64,000 nucleotides of DNA from Vespula vulgaris (GCF_905475345.1 NC_066604.1:422501-486500); one strand, 5' to 3'; shown: positions 37,321 through 50,059, counted from the stretch's first letter. Translations and numbers: made by a program. The notes: generated by a model from the sequence alone, not told the origin.

Positions 37321-38560
37321 CGTCTTTTTGCTCAGAATAAAAATGATTTATTCCTTGGATATTATCTCAAATACGTAAAACGTATTTCTTTCGTAAAAAT
37401 ATTTGTATTTAAAAAATTTTCTGATGTATGGTAGAAAATAATCGGAGAATTTAAAGAAGAAATATTAAAAATTTCGATATTACTACATTCCACATTCGTT
37501 AATACATACTTAACTAATAAGTTTCTAGTAAATATTATTACTTATTATGGAAATAAGGAAAAAGGTGCGAGATTAAGGGTTTAAAATAAATCATCTTTTT
37601 GTCCAGAATAAAAATGATGTGTTCCTTGGATATCATGTCGTACAACGTATTTCTTTCGGAAAAATTTTGATATTTGTATTATAAAATTTTCTGATACATG
37701 GCACAAAGTATTAAAGCTCACTTACGTTTTATTAAATATCGGGGAATGTAAAGGAAAAATATTAAAAATTCCGATACTATTATGTTCCACATTCGTTAAT
37801 ATAGATATTATTATCTCTTATGAAAATAAGGAAAATATAAAACAGTACGAAATTAAGTGTTAAATAAAAGTAACTGTTTCTCATTTTCTTTCTTTTTCTT
37901 TCTCTTTTAACTTTTTCTTTTTCAGAATAAAAATAATTCAATATCATCTCGTACAATGTATTTTTTTCGGAAAAATATTCGCATCCGTAAAATTTTCTGA
38001 TATAAGATAATGTCCCGGAATATCAGAGCTCACTTATATTATTTTGGATATTGAAGATTATATTTCACATAGTTTCACAAACGTGATTGTACCGAGAAAT
38101 AATGACGAACAACGTTATATAATAATATTTAATTTAATAATAAAAATAAGGATAAAATATAAAAAATTGATATAAAATATGTTAGAGTGAATAAATTTAG
38201 AAAGAAAACTTTAACGTATTTATCGCATGATGGAAATGCCGAGAGTGAAAAGAAAGTAAGGAAAAAGAAATAACGAACAACATTAGGAAATATTTTATTT
38301 TGAGAAGAATAAAAAAAAACTAAAAGCATAAATTATATCGACAAATCCATATCCTACTATTAACGCTTTTTGGTTGATTTTTTTCTTTATCTTTTTTTTT
38401 TAAATTTATTAGATTCAACATGTTTAATTAAATATCGGGAAAAGTACTCAAGAAGTTTTGATATTATTATATTTGTTATTCGTGAATGCACACTTAACTT
38501 ATTAATTTCATAGATGTTATTTATTATGAAAATAGGAAAAATATAAAATAATGTGATATT
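37321..38560. repeat. Diverged tandem repeat, about 270-320-bp unit, three copies and a remnant
   Basis: The phrase tc.gaataaaaatgat..ttccttggatat.atctc...acgtatttctttcg.aaaaat recurs near 37333, 37602 and 37924. It is followed by aaattttctgata.atgg, cggagaat.taaa and attccacattcgttaata. A weaker fourth copy is near 38430-38560. Confidence 0.75.
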
Positions 38561-39960
38561 AAGCGTTTAGAAAACAAAACTACTGTTAATACGGAAGACA
38601 CCGCTTAAAATTAAAATTAAAAGTTGAGAGTACCGTTTAAAATTGAAAAGTCATTTTCTTTATTTTTTTATCTTTGTTTTTTTTTTTAACAATTTGGGAC
38701 GTATAAAGTTAGCATCCAATAGCATCACGATATTCGTGTTCGATGCATTGAACCTACTCTTCACTAACCTAATTCTTAGAATAGAAGTACAAACAAAATA
38801 AACATTTTGCGTTGTTATCCAATTTCGATTCGGTATTATATTCCTTGTCAATTTGCTCTTATTCAGTATTTTACGAATACCTCGTATTAGAAACGTCATA
38901 GAATCATATTAGAAAAATCCTAGATTCTACTAAAAAAAAAACAGTTAAATTAATCTGAGAATAATCTATTTAAAAATATTTTGTGTCAACGATAATAGAA
39001 TTAGTTAATAGTATAAAGATTTGAAGCCAATAAAGAAACTAGCTTTAAGATCAAATAATCTACTTTTAAAGTTATACATAGCTTCTTTTTAATTGATTAT
39101 AAAAAAAGAAAAAAAAAACTTGCGAGAAGGAAAAACAAACTTAATGGCGTTTTACCGAAACGCTCGTTTTCTCGTGAACGATCGTTTCATGTGTATGACA
39201 TTGTCGTGTTTGTTTCAATAGTTTTAAACATTACTGATATATACTGCAGTCTTTCCTTGTGGAAATATTATGGGGTCTCATATTAACACACACGTCTCAT
39301 ATTCTATACCGTTACCTTATCATTTAATTAGCATCCACATGGAATGCGATCGAAAGTGTAATTTTAGTTTAATTTAAGGTAAATCAAAATAAGTTGACAC
39401 GTTAATCAGATTTTAATTTTTGCAACTTTTTGTTAGAATTAATTATTTAATAAAAAAATATATTAAAATGTAAAACCTTTTCGAGGAAACTTTTGAAAGA
39501 AGATATATGTAAAATAAATTAGAAAATGTTTATTTTGATAAAATTTGAAATCAACTCCAGTGCGTTCATATATATGTGTGTGAATTATTATCGAATATTT
39601 TTATTACAAAAAATATATTACTTCGATCATATTATTTATAATATAATTATCATTACATACGTATATAAATGAAAGAGATATAAATGAATAATTATGTGAA
39701 TATATTTTGGCATAGCGAACGATAAAAAATTAATCTCTTTCAATGTATGAATAAGGATTAATGCATATACAATTAGAATATCTTTGCCGCATTTTATGTA
39801 AGCCCATTTCATACAATGTATGCATTGAATTAATTCTTCAGTTTATTCAGATTTTGAGATTGATTCATATTCATTATATGCACATTATTATACGTTTTCA
39901 GAATATTATTATTATTTATAGTTCTAAATCCTTTTTTTTCTTTTTTTTTTTTTTTTAATC
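38561..39960. other. AT-rich DNA, no gene
   Basis: Only A/T-rich unique sequence with poly-A/T runs is seen. A T-rich tract at 39932-39956 precedes the possible exon at 39980. Confidence 0.55.
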
Positions 39961-39979
39961 GAATCTATACGTTTTCAGC

Positions 39980-40049
39980 TACCTTCTATCCGCAAGAAGA
40001 AATATTTATTTCTTTTCTCGTTATTGGCCTTCGATAATTTCGACTGGCG
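39980..40049 (+). other. Possible short exon
   Basis: An acceptor (tacgttttcag|CTACC) and a consensus donor (GACTGGC|GTAAGTTATC) bound about 70 bp. If entered in phase 1 from 35052 it hits a stop after about 20 codons; another frame (LPSIRKKKYLFLF) is open. It could be an alternative or poison exon, or chance. Confidence 0.2.
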
Positions 40050-40059
40050 TAAGTTATCG

Positions 40060-40420
40060 ATCGCGTGGGACTCGCTGATCTAGTAGAGGAAACAAGATGG
40101 AGTACTTTTGAAAGCCGCCCGATCGTACTTAACCGCAGCTAAACACGCGTCTCTTTTAACGAGTTCACGTTAGAAATATTAACGCGTTGTGCTTTTTTTT
40201 CCTTCGTCCGAATGTTAAAGCTGGATCGTTTACTAATTTAAAAGCGCCGTAACTGTCGCCTCGTATAAAGTCGAGAGTCTCGTTGGCGTGCCGGCGCGCA
40301 AACGATTGCGAAAAGTTTTACGATTGCATAATAAATTTAAAGCGGCCGATTTAAATTGGTCGCAGTTTTAGCTCTCGGTAATTGAAGTTCTCATCGTCGT
40401 AAAATATTCGTTTCTTTCTA
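40060..40420. promoter_or_regulatory. GC-richer unique island, enhancer-like
   Basis: This stretch lies between AT-rich DNA and the 140-bp satellite. It carries ggcgtgccggcgcgcaaacg, aagcggccgatttaaattgg and gcggtaattgaag-like words, with possible homeodomain sites. No coding frame is convincing. The role is inferred only from composition. Confidence 0.3.
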
Positions 40421-40489
40421 TGTGTATATAAATATAGACAGGATACAAAAAGATAAATATATATGTATGTGTGTGTGTGTATGTATCGT

Positions 40490-42885
40490 TTCTTGCATAC
40501 TTTAATAAAATTCATTTTAAAGATCAATTATAAACGATAAGAGAAATGTTAATAAATTTATAGATTATATAATTTATTACACATGATATTCCAGATTTTA
40601 TAAAATTGTTAATAAATATATAACGTTTCCTTATTTTCTTAAATAAAATTCGTTTTAAAGAACAATTATATATGTCGAGCGAGAAAATAATAAATTTACG
40701 GATTATATAATTTATCGCACATGACACATGAGATTTTATAAAATTATTAATATGTATTTATCGTTTTCTTATTCCCCTCAAGTAAAATTGGTTTATTGAT
40801 TATATCATAAGCGACAAGCGAGATAAAAATTATTTTTGATATTACACAATTTATCAAACGGGATACACGGGATTTCCAAAAGTTATTAATATATATTTAT
40901 CGTTGTCTTCTTTCCGTAAATAAAATTCGTTTTAAAGAATAATTACATATGACAAGTAAGATAATAATAAATTTACGGATTATACAATTTATCACACATG
41001 ATATACGAAATTACAAAAAATTATTAATAGATATCTATAGCTTTCTTGTTTCCTTAAATAAAATTCGTTTTAAAGATCATATTATAAACGATAAGCGAGA
41101 TAAAAATAAATTTACGGATTATTTAATTTATCACGCATGATACACATTTTAATAAAATTATTAATAGATCTTTATCTTGTCCTTATTTACTTAAATAAAA
41201 TTAGTTTTAAAGATCAATTACGAACGATAAAATTTTATGTATTATGTAATGTATCTCATTTTATGCACGAGATTTTATAGAACTATTAATAGATATTTAT
41301 CGTTTTATTTTTTCCTTAAATAAAATTCATTTTAAAGATCATATTATAAACGATGAGGGAAATAAAAATAATTTTACGGATTAAATAATTTATGACGCTT
41401 GACGTATGAGAATCGTAGGGTTATATTGTTTTATAACTTCATTAGTATCTTATATTGATTTCTTGTTTTCTTAAATAGAATTCATTTCAACGAACAGTTA
41501 CAAATAACAAGATCGTTATAAATAAATTTACAGATTATTTAATTTATCACATCTGACACATGAAATTTTTAAAAAATTTTAATAGATATTTATCGTGTTC
41601 TTGTTTCCATAAATAAAATTTATTTTAAAGATCATATTATTAACGATTAAGGAGATAAAAATAATTTTACGGATTAAATAAGTTATCACACTTGACGCAC
41701 AAGCATCGTCGAGATATATTATTTAATCAAATTATTTATCGTTCTTTTGTTTCCTTAAATAAAATTCACTCTAAAGATCATTTACAAATAAGTAATTTTA
41801 TGTATTACTTAAGCTTTTACACTTGACACACGAGATTTTATAAAACTATTAATAGATATCTATTGTTTTTTTTATTTCCATAAATAAAATTCATTTTTAG
41901 GATCATATAAACGACTAATGAGATAAAAATAATTTTATTGATTAAATAATCTATTACGCTTGACGAATAAGAATCGTAGGGTTACATTGTTTTATAACAT
42001 TATTAATATCTATCTGAAATCGATTTCTTATTTTCTTAAATAGAATTCATTTCAACGAAGAGTTACAAATAACAAGATAATTACAAATAAATCTACGAAT
42101 TATTTAATTTATCATATTTAACGTGCGAGATTTTTAAAATTGTTAATAGATATTTATCACCTTTTTGTTTCTTTAAATAAAATTCACTGTTTAAAGATAA
42201 TATTATGAACGGCAAGCGAAATAAAAATAATATAACGAATTAAATAGATTATCACGTTGAAAATCGTCGAGTTACAATATTTTATTAAATTATTAATAAA
42301 TATCCACCGTTTTTTATTTCCTTAAATAAAATTCATTTTAAAGATCATATTGAGTGAACGATAAACGAGATAAAAAGAAATTTACGTATTATCACACATG
42401 ACATATGAGACTTTATAAAATTATTAATAGATATTTATCACTTTCTTGTTCCCTTTAATAAAATTCATTTTAAAGATCAATTAGAAATGATAAATAAGAT
42501 AAAAATAAATTTTCAGATTATTTAATGTACATCATACATGACATATGAGATTTTATAAAATTATTAATAGATATATATCGATCTTTCATTTTTTTTTGTT
42601 TTTTTAAATTAAATTCACTTTAAAAATTACATCGTAAAGGGTAAACCAGATAAAAATAATTTTTCGTATTACTTTAAACGTAATTTACCTCACGTGAAAC
42701 ACGAAACTTTACCAAATTATTAATAGATATCTTTTTTGTTCTTTTTTTTTCTTTGAATATAATTCGCTTTAAAAGATCATATTACGTACGACAACGCGAG
42801 ATAAAAATAATATTACGAATTAAATAATTTATCACATACGTATTTGATACGCTTGAAAATCCTCGGATTACAATTCTTTTATAAA
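40490..42885. repeat. Satellite-like array, about 140-bp unit, about 17 copies
   Basis: The anchor aaataaaattcattttaaagatca recurs near 40506, 40645, 40780, 40917, 41057, 41193, 41317, 41474, 41610, 41756, 41879, 42034, 42174, 42322, 42456, 42605 and 42755. Spacing ranges from 123 to 157 bp. Each unit continues with ...aacgataagcgagataaaaataa, tttacggattat.taatttatcacac.tgacacatgagatttta, taaaattattaatagatatttatcgttttcttgtttcc. All copies are in one orientation and highly diverged. Confidence 0.92.
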
Positions 42886-42889
42886 ATTA

Positions 42890-43470
42890 TTTTCGCTCGT
42901 TCTTTTTTACTTTTTTCTTTTTTCTTTTTTTCTTTTTTTTCGTTCTCGTTTGAAACTCGGTAACGTTTAATCGTCGCCTAGTTGTTCCAATTATTGTCTT
43001 ATATATCCTAGTTGTAAATGTGCTAGAAAATCTATCCTGGCTCGAGGCGAACGATTCGAAAGCTGGATTACGCGATCAATCCTCCCGATATCTCGGAAAA
43101 GTATCACCCTAGGGAATCAAGAACGAGTTATCTCCGATGAAACGACGTTCGAACGACGAGTTGGAACGACTTTGTCGTTTTTTGCTCGTCTTGCTTTCGC
43201 GAAAGAAGCATACCTATTCATTTTACTTTTTCTTATCTTTTCGTTCTCTCTCTCTTTCTCTCTCTCTCTCCCTCTCTCTCCCTCTCCTTGTCTTTCTCTT
43301 TCTCTCTCTAATTTCATTCCACTTTTTCGTTTAGTTTCGATCCGTCGAACGATCGTAACGTAGCATCATTTCTCCAGGTAAATTTATATGGCCGCATTGA
43401 AAATCACGAGGCAAGTTAGACCCAAAGTATAATCATATTCGATATATTTTCTTTTTATTATTTTTCATTA
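42890..43470. other. Unique DNA with T-rich and CT tracts
   Basis: T-rich DNA lies at 42900-42945, a GC-richer part at 43030-43200 and (CT)n at about 43244-43310. No exon is supported. Confidence 0.5.
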
Positions 43471-43484
43471 TCGATGACGACGAC

Positions 43485-43991
43485 CGGCCAAGAATATTAA
43501 CAACCTTGAGACAAAAGATCCACCAATGGATTTTACTTGTCGAACGTTCAAAATTTTGCAAAGAGTTTGGCGTTAAAAATGAACAAAATGTATATATATA
43601 TTATTTATTTCATTTATATTATATTATATTATATATGTTATATTATATTACAAAAAACGCAATTGGAAAAAAATATTTTTTGTAATAAAAATATTCAATA
43701 ATAATTCACATATGTACCAACTTAACTTCGTACTGGGATTAACTTATACGTTGTAGATATCTGTTTATATATATATTTATTTATTATGTATATAAATAAA
43801 TATGTTTATATATATATTTATTATGTATATGTATAAATATATATGTACATATATATTTTTTAAAAGAAAGCATATAAAAGAGAAGAGAATATTAACAACC
43901 TTAAAACAAAAGATTCAACAACGCATTTTACCTGCTGAACGTTTGAAGTATTACAAAGAGGTTTGTCTTAAAAACGAACGAAATATATATT

Positions 43992-44036
<45 letters not shown>
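43485..44036. repeat. Two copies of a roughly 400-bp unit
   Basis: agaatattaacaaccttgag acaaaagat at 43490 and the same phrase at 43887 begin about 120 bp of close similarity (through cgaacgtt..aa.ta.t.caaagag and aaaaa.gaac.aaatata). Both copies run into TA-rich DNA, the second into a (TA)n of about 40 bp. Confidence 0.8.
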
Positions 44037-44039
<3 letters not shown>

Positions 44040-44515
44040 AAGAAAGAAAAATTCAAGAAACTCGATAAAAATCAGCTGTCCCACTCTCTCTCTCTCTCTC
44101 TCTTTTTCTCTCTCTTTCACTCTCTCTTTCTTTCTTTTCTTCCCCTTCGTTTAAACTTTCTTAGATCGAGTAGACTTCTACTTCGTAAAGTATATATAGG
44201 TATATATCTTTGTGATCGATACTCACGAACAGCGACGTTCGAGATATTAATTATTTAACGATCGACAAAGAAGAAATTTTGCTCTCACAGGTAGAAAAGT
44301 ACGAAAGCAGGACTTTGTACTTACTTGCTTACTTACTTACTTACTTATCTAATGAACGACGATATATAAGGTTATAAATCTCGGTCAAAAAGTAATAAAT
44401 CATATATTTATTTATTTATTTTTACACTGATACTCGTTCGTTCGTTCGTTCGTAGTTATGCGGTAAATATAACCCATTGGATCGTTTCTTTATTTCTTGT
44501 GTGAGAGACGTACAG

Positions 44516-44574
44516 CTGGAACTTTAAACGCGAGAATCTCTTCGCGAGAACCCTACGGGAGGTCGTTGTTCCAG
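44516..44574 (+). other. Possible coding exon, phase-compatible with the 34.9-kb exon
   Basis: An acceptor (gacgtacag|CTGG) and donor (TTCCAG|GTAAAA) bound 59 bp of GC-richer DNA in an AT-rich setting. Entered in phase 1, which is how exon 34923-35052 leaves, it is fully open (GTLNARISSREPYGRSLFQ) and leaves in phase 0. The acceptor lacks a long pyrimidine tract. A second frame is also open, so support is modest. Confidence 0.25.
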
Positions 44575-44599
44575 GTAAAACTCAATGCAATTGTGAAAA

Positions 44600-44607
44600 T
44601 TATATTC

Positions 44608-44656
<49 letters not shown>

Positions 44657-44700
44657 TTCTGTTTTTCTCCTTATTTTTCTTTTCTTTTTGTTTATTCTGT
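44600..44700. repeat. CT-rich tract
   Basis: (CT)n interrupted by T runs, then T-rich DNA. Confidence 0.9.
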
Positions 44701-44919
44701 TTTATTCATTTTTTAAAGTTGTAATATATATTTTTTAAGTCTTTCTTATTTATTTTTTTAAATTGAACAGATTTGTTACTGATTCTAATTCTGACTTTTA
44801 ATATTTGATTTTTGATCCTTTTGATATTGATTCTGAATCATTGTCAATTAACATTTTGATGTCGAATAACGTAATTTCTTTTCTTTCAAAATCTGAGACT
44901 GCTTGGCATAGTTGACATA

Positions 44920-45665
44920 GTCTTTTTTAAATAAGAATTAAAATAGTACAAAAAATAAAAGAATAATAATAAGAAACAATTATCTTTTTAATATATAAAT
45001 TTTTAACAAATGATAATCTCAAGAAATCGTTTTGAAATATTTTTAATATGTCTGAAGTTGTATCTTTTGCAAATCTTTTTGAAACGTGTTATTAGGTTTA
45101 ATAATGTTTACTTTAATTTTTTTATTTATTTATTAAAGAAATAAATTATTAAATAAAATTTACTTTAATAATTCAATTTATTTATTAAATAAATAAATTA
45201 GATTAAATAAAATTTACTCGACTATTACTGATTTTCATCATTAATTAAAAACTTATATGAAATTTATTATTTTATATTCATTAAACACACATTGTATTTT
45301 ATCTATTCATAAGTACTTAAGAAAGTTAAGTAAGTATTTAAATAATTATGTAAACATTAGAATAACAAAAAGAAAGATAAGAGAGAAACATTAATTTTCC
45401 CAATGTGTAAATTTTCGATAAATAAAAATCAAACAATTGTTTCGAAATATTTTTGATATATTAAATATGATAAAATTTATTTTAATAATTTACTTTATTT
45501 ATTATATATTTATTAATTCATTATTTATTATTTAATCATTGTTAATTGATTTTAATATATTTATTATTTATTAATTTAATAAATAAATTAGATTAAATAA
45601 CATTTACTTGGCTATAACTAATTTTCATCATTGACTAAACACCTACAACAAGCTTCGGTTCTAAA
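44920..45665. repeat. Two copies of a roughly 390-bp unit
   Basis: Phrases near 45003-45060 (caaatgataatctcaagaaatcg, then ttttgaaatattttt) recur near 45415-45465. Likewise attaaataaaatttactcga ctatt near 45200 recurs near 45592. AT-rich runs fill the rest. Confidence 0.65.
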
Positions 45666-45669
45666 CATT

Positions 45670-46410
45670 TCCTCTAAACTTTTCTAGTTTTAAACTGATA
45701 ACTGATGCCAATTCAATCGCTTTATATACTCTTCAATCACTTTCAAATGTCAAAAATTTCATGGCTATTGATCGAATGAAAAAAAGCACGCAGGATATAT
45801 GTACCAGTTTCTTTTTTTTCCTTTTTTTAATTACAAAACTTTACTATTATATCCTGTAAGGAAAGTTAAAAAGAAAAGAAAAATATTATACGAATATAAA
45901 TTCTCAAATGGTATATCGTGAAGTTCAAAAAAAATATATATAAAATGAAAAAGAGTATATCAATATATACGTCAATGTATTTTTTTTTTATTTTGTTTTG
46001 GTTACTCTGAAAAAAAAAAGTATATCGAATACAGATTAACACACAGGGTCAGGTATTAATACGGAAATATACGTTACGTATTCACAAGCAATTAAGGTAA
46101 ATGAACGAGAAATTAGTAATGCGATAAATTGCCAGTTGTTGCGTTCGTAATAACTGACAAGATTTTTAAATGAAATTATAATGTGAATCAAGAATTTATT
46201 ACTATGTGTTATCGTGTAAGAAAATAGTACGTTGTCATTTTGTAGTTTTATTATAACTTTTTAATAAAGCTTTTAAGAGTCTATATTTATATAACATATT
46301 TCTTTTTATTGTTGTACTCTTTTATTTTATTTTATTTTTTTTCTTATTTTTACTCGTAGAATATGCTGGTACAGTTTTGCGGAATAAAGAAAACTAGGAC
46401 ATTTTCTATA
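45670..46410. other. AT-rich DNA, no gene
   Basis: No coding or repeat signal beyond short A/T runs. Confidence 0.5.
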
Positions 46411-46781
46411 TACGGTGAATCACAAAAATATTCATTCACCATAGATAATTTTTAATTCCGACGTTTTATGTCCTCGTTTTATTTATATGTATGAAATGAA
46501 TTCAAAAGTTGTTGAGTTTAGATGGATTATTTATTGTATTGTATCTGCAAAAGTACGTTCAATTTATGTATTAGAAATAAATCCGGACAAATACTTCGTT
46601 TCTCAATAAAATAAGTCGGAGAGTTATGACCCACTTTTTTTCAAAGGTTTAATATATTCAGTAAATTCAGAACATTCAGTACGTTCAGTTCATTTAATCG
46701 ATATCCAAAAAATAGAAAAATATGCTTCAATGTATAAATCTACTGCTCTAAATACCTGACATATTTATCATCGTCATAACA

Positions 46782-47207
46782 TCATCTTCTTCCTAAAAAT
46801 AAAAAAACTTTCTTCGTTATTTCTTGGACTACAAAATCTGGACTAAAATTTTCATCCAAGGATTTAAATCCTTCGTAACACTTTTTACGTTTGAGATTGC
46901 TTGAATTTTTAACAGGTTTTCTGTTATTTTCATCGTTTGAAATGACACTTTTACGTTTTCTAATTCGTTGAGATATACTCGATGATGTATCAGAGATGGC
47001 CATTAATTTTATTTAGCATTGTACTTGGCGCGTTTCTGTCACGGAAGTCTCTTTATTAATTACTTGCGAACAACCAGCTGAGGCAGGTTCTGGTTTTTTA
47101 TTTCTTTTCGCATCTTCTTCGGTTACATGAGGTATATGTTGTTACGGTCGTTGTTCTTCGTTTAAGAAAGCGTGTAATAGACCTTCGCCATTAAAAATTA
47201 GCTAACA
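46782..47207 (-). pseudogene. Stop-interrupted basic protein remnant, family unknown
   Basis: On the minus strand a pyrimidine-rich acceptor (tttattctttttgttag) at about 47208 is followed by a frame that reads as ordinary protein (LIFNGEGLLHAFLNEEQRP, then HIPHVTEEDAKRNKKPEP) with two in-frame stops. It continues through SDTSSSISQRIRKRKSV and KRKKCYEGFKSLDENFSPDF to 46782. The last 73 codons are open. Basic and serine-rich composition suggests a nuclear protein or a transposon-encoded DNA-binding protein. The apparent splice site argues against a processed copy. Confidence 0.45.
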
Positions 47208-47209
47208 AA

Positions 47210-48720
47210 AAGAATAAAAATCCACCAACTCCATAAACAGTTGAGTTTATATCCTAAAGTAAATGACAATGTATAATTTTACGATGGGTCAATACACCCG
47301 AAAAAATCGGGCCATCTAAATCGAGAATCAAGGAATAATGATTTTCTCGATTTGTCAATAATGTTACGACAATATTCTATTACACGAATATAAACGTAAT
47401 CTTTAAATACTATGTTAACGCATTGTATTTAGAAATAGTTATTATTTTTTGATAAATTGTTATTAAATTATGATTTAAAGAACAAACAGAAGATTTTTCT
47501 AGAATAATTTAATTTCTGTATTACAAATAACTTATTTAATTTATTATTACATCCAAGAACATTAATGTAGCTCTATGTTATTTAAAAATCTTCAAGTTAA
47601 ATTGATTTTTTAAAATTCCGCTATGTAAAAATAAATATTTTATCGTATACACCATATTAAAAAAATATTATTACTAAAATATTAAATTTTAATTGTCAAT
47701 TTGTTTATTCAATTTCGTTTAATTTTATTAAATTTTTTTATTAAACATGTTAAATTGTTATATAATTTCTTAATTTAATAATATGTTTTATATTTGAAAT
47801 TATTATTTGATAAAACGTAAAGTTATTACGAAATTCAAATTTGTAAATACGTTATTAAGTTTTACGTTGCAAACAATTTATTATATTGGTTTATTTATAA
47901 AAAAATTATATTTAATGAATTTAAACATTTATTTGAACTTTACTATTTCCAATAATTTTTCATCGAATATTAAAAATTTTTTGTTTAATTTTAAACAACG
48001 AATTATTATAAAAATGTTCTCAAGCAGCAATATTTTTTATATAATTATGATTTAAAGAAAAAACAATGAGTTTTTTCCAAAATTTGAAGAATGTACAGTT
48101 TGATTTAATTTCTATTTATTGTTCAATTTTGATTTTATTTTGATATTATATATTAAGAAATAACATCTAATTTTTTATTTGAAAACAAACAAAAAATATT
48201 GTTCCTGAGTTTCGTTAAATAATTATCAATCCTATCGTCACAAATATTTGAAAATCAAATTGTATCTAGAATATACGAAACTGAGTCATCTTATTCATTA
48301 GTGTCATCTCAACCGCAATTACAAATGCATTTACAATTCATTTTTTTTTTTTTTTTACATTTACAATTTATTACGCAAATACTATTTGACTTAAAACGTT
48401 TTAACGTTTCTTTACAAGTACGATAAACCGAGTTTAGTATGAAATAATCAATGTTACCGGTACAATTAAATCATTAATATTATCATTTGCCGTGAAATTA
48501 TGTTAGATAAGTAACAAACATTTGTTTTTACTATCGATTGACGTTTTAATCACCATCAATTCGTAATTTTCCATCCGTGAAAAAAAAGGAAAAACAGTCG
48601 TATCGCCAAGTCGTAGCTACTTTTAAAGTTAGCTAAAAAAAAGAAAAAAGAAAAAGCGACAGATATCGCTAATGGATAAAAAAACGAAGACAAGATTATG
48701 CAACTTCCGCAAAGTGCTCG
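47210..48720. other. Very AT-rich DNA, no gene
   Basis: Only A/T-rich sequence is seen, with two loosely similar parts around 47455 and 48040 (tattaaattatgatttaaag). A poly-T of about 20 lies at 48340-48357. Confidence 0.55.
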
Positions 48721-48739
48721 GTCGTGGAATAATAAATGC

Positions 48740-49508
48740 GAAAGAGAGAGAAAGAGAGAGAGAGGGAAAGAGAGAGAGAGAGAAACGGATATGATTATTC
48801 GAAAGTTAGAAGAAAATTCACGATTGAAGTGTATCAACAATTAGCATCAGAATTTCGAGAAGAAAGTAGGAAAAATGTTAGCAAACACAGTGTTAAACGA
48901 GTATTTAAAGAAAGCGTTTATAATGGAGATATAAGAGTGGCTATTAAGAAATCATAAATCACTGAATGAAATAGAAAAACAAAGAAAAAGAGAAAGAACA
49001 TTTAATTTTCATAAAAAAGAAAAAGAGATATGATATCAATAAAACAGCCACAGTCACTGAGTGGCACAATTTTAATTGACGAATCTTAATTTAATTTGAA
49101 TTTAATTAAATTTTCTTGAATTTTATAAAATTAAATTTTATGTATCTGAACAATACATAGCGTGGGCGTACAATTAAATCTATTTCTGAATTGTAAAAAT
49201 TTACGAGCATGAAGAAAAAAATGTTATTCGTTGTAGTTTATATTGTATATTTCTGTTTACAATTTATATTATTATATTTTATTATATATTATGGGATTGT
49301 GTGTGTCGAACAAAGATTTGGAAAAACTTCCATTGATCTTTTCTGTTCCTTTTTTTCTTTTATCGAGAATATTACAGACAAAAAGAAATATTTACACACT
49401 TTGAAAGAAAATTTAATACAAAGCGCTATCCAAGATATTGAAAAACGTTTCAAACTTTATCGGGATAATAATCCAAAGCATAAAGCACTCAACTTTGACC
49501 CAATATAA
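48740..49508 (+). pseudogene. Third Tc1-like transposase, decayed, different subfamily
   Basis: After a GA tract, a frame at about 48790-48957 gives RRKFTIEVYQQLASEF and VSKHSVKRVFKESVYNG, matching the second helix-turn-helix region of Tc1-type enzymes, and stops soon after. ILIDES-stop-FNL near 49070 fits the first acidic motif. The open frame 49209-49508 carries KKYLHTLKENLIQSA and YRDNNPKHKA (49458-49487), the second acidic motif with its D retained. The third acidic motif is not seen. The sequence differs clearly from the copies at 2.3 and 17.9 kb. Confidence 0.75.
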
Positions 49509-50059
49509 ATATTTGAATAAAATATTTATTGGGATAATTTAAATTATATAATAAAAATAAAAAAGTAAAAAGTACAAAAATCATATTCAGTCTGAATGAT
49601 GTTATAAAGATCATTCTATTAAATGTTCCAAATGAAACTTAAATTCATGAAATGTTCGTAATGATTCGAATATTCTTCTTAACATGAAACAGCACTTGTG
49701 ATAATTAATAATTAATTTACTAATTTATTTGATTATATACTTATAATTAAATTTATTAAATCTTTATTTAATTATTATTACTCAATTATTACGCTACATC
49801 AAATTTTATTACATTAAATTAAATTAAATATATATATACATATACACACATATATATATATATTTATATAATAATAACTTATATAATAATTTATCTATAT
49901 AAGTTATTAATATAACATATATATTATATAATTATATATAAATACTTATATTAAAAGAAAAAAAAATTTGCTTGAATTTCTTACATAATTAACGAGGATA
50001 TAAATCTTTGAAATCAAGTATATTTTAGTATACAAATATTTTTGTGATTCATTCTATAA

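Larger units (their letters stand above)
46413..50054. mobile_element. Inverted pair of Tc1-like ends enclosing 3.6 kb
   Basis: TA followed by cggTGAATCACAAAAATATT at 46411-46432 and its inverted partner at 50035-50056 (read on the minus strand as TAgaaTGAATCACAAAAATATT) share an exact 17-bp core. Both begin next to TA. The interval holds a decayed Tc1-like transposase near its right half, and its size is about twice that of a simple element. A second insertion, or two adjacent relatives sharing ends, would explain this. Confidence 0.5.

Noticed and set aside
40490..42885. CRISPR-like regular spacing of repeats
   Set aside because: Units are about 140 bp, diverged throughout and lack conserved short repeats with unique spacers. 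This is a eukaryotic tandem array.
47284..47320. MGQYTRKNRA-like start resembling psq/CENP-B type helix-turn-helix proteins
   Set aside because: It stops after 11 codons and no continuation is found in any frame.
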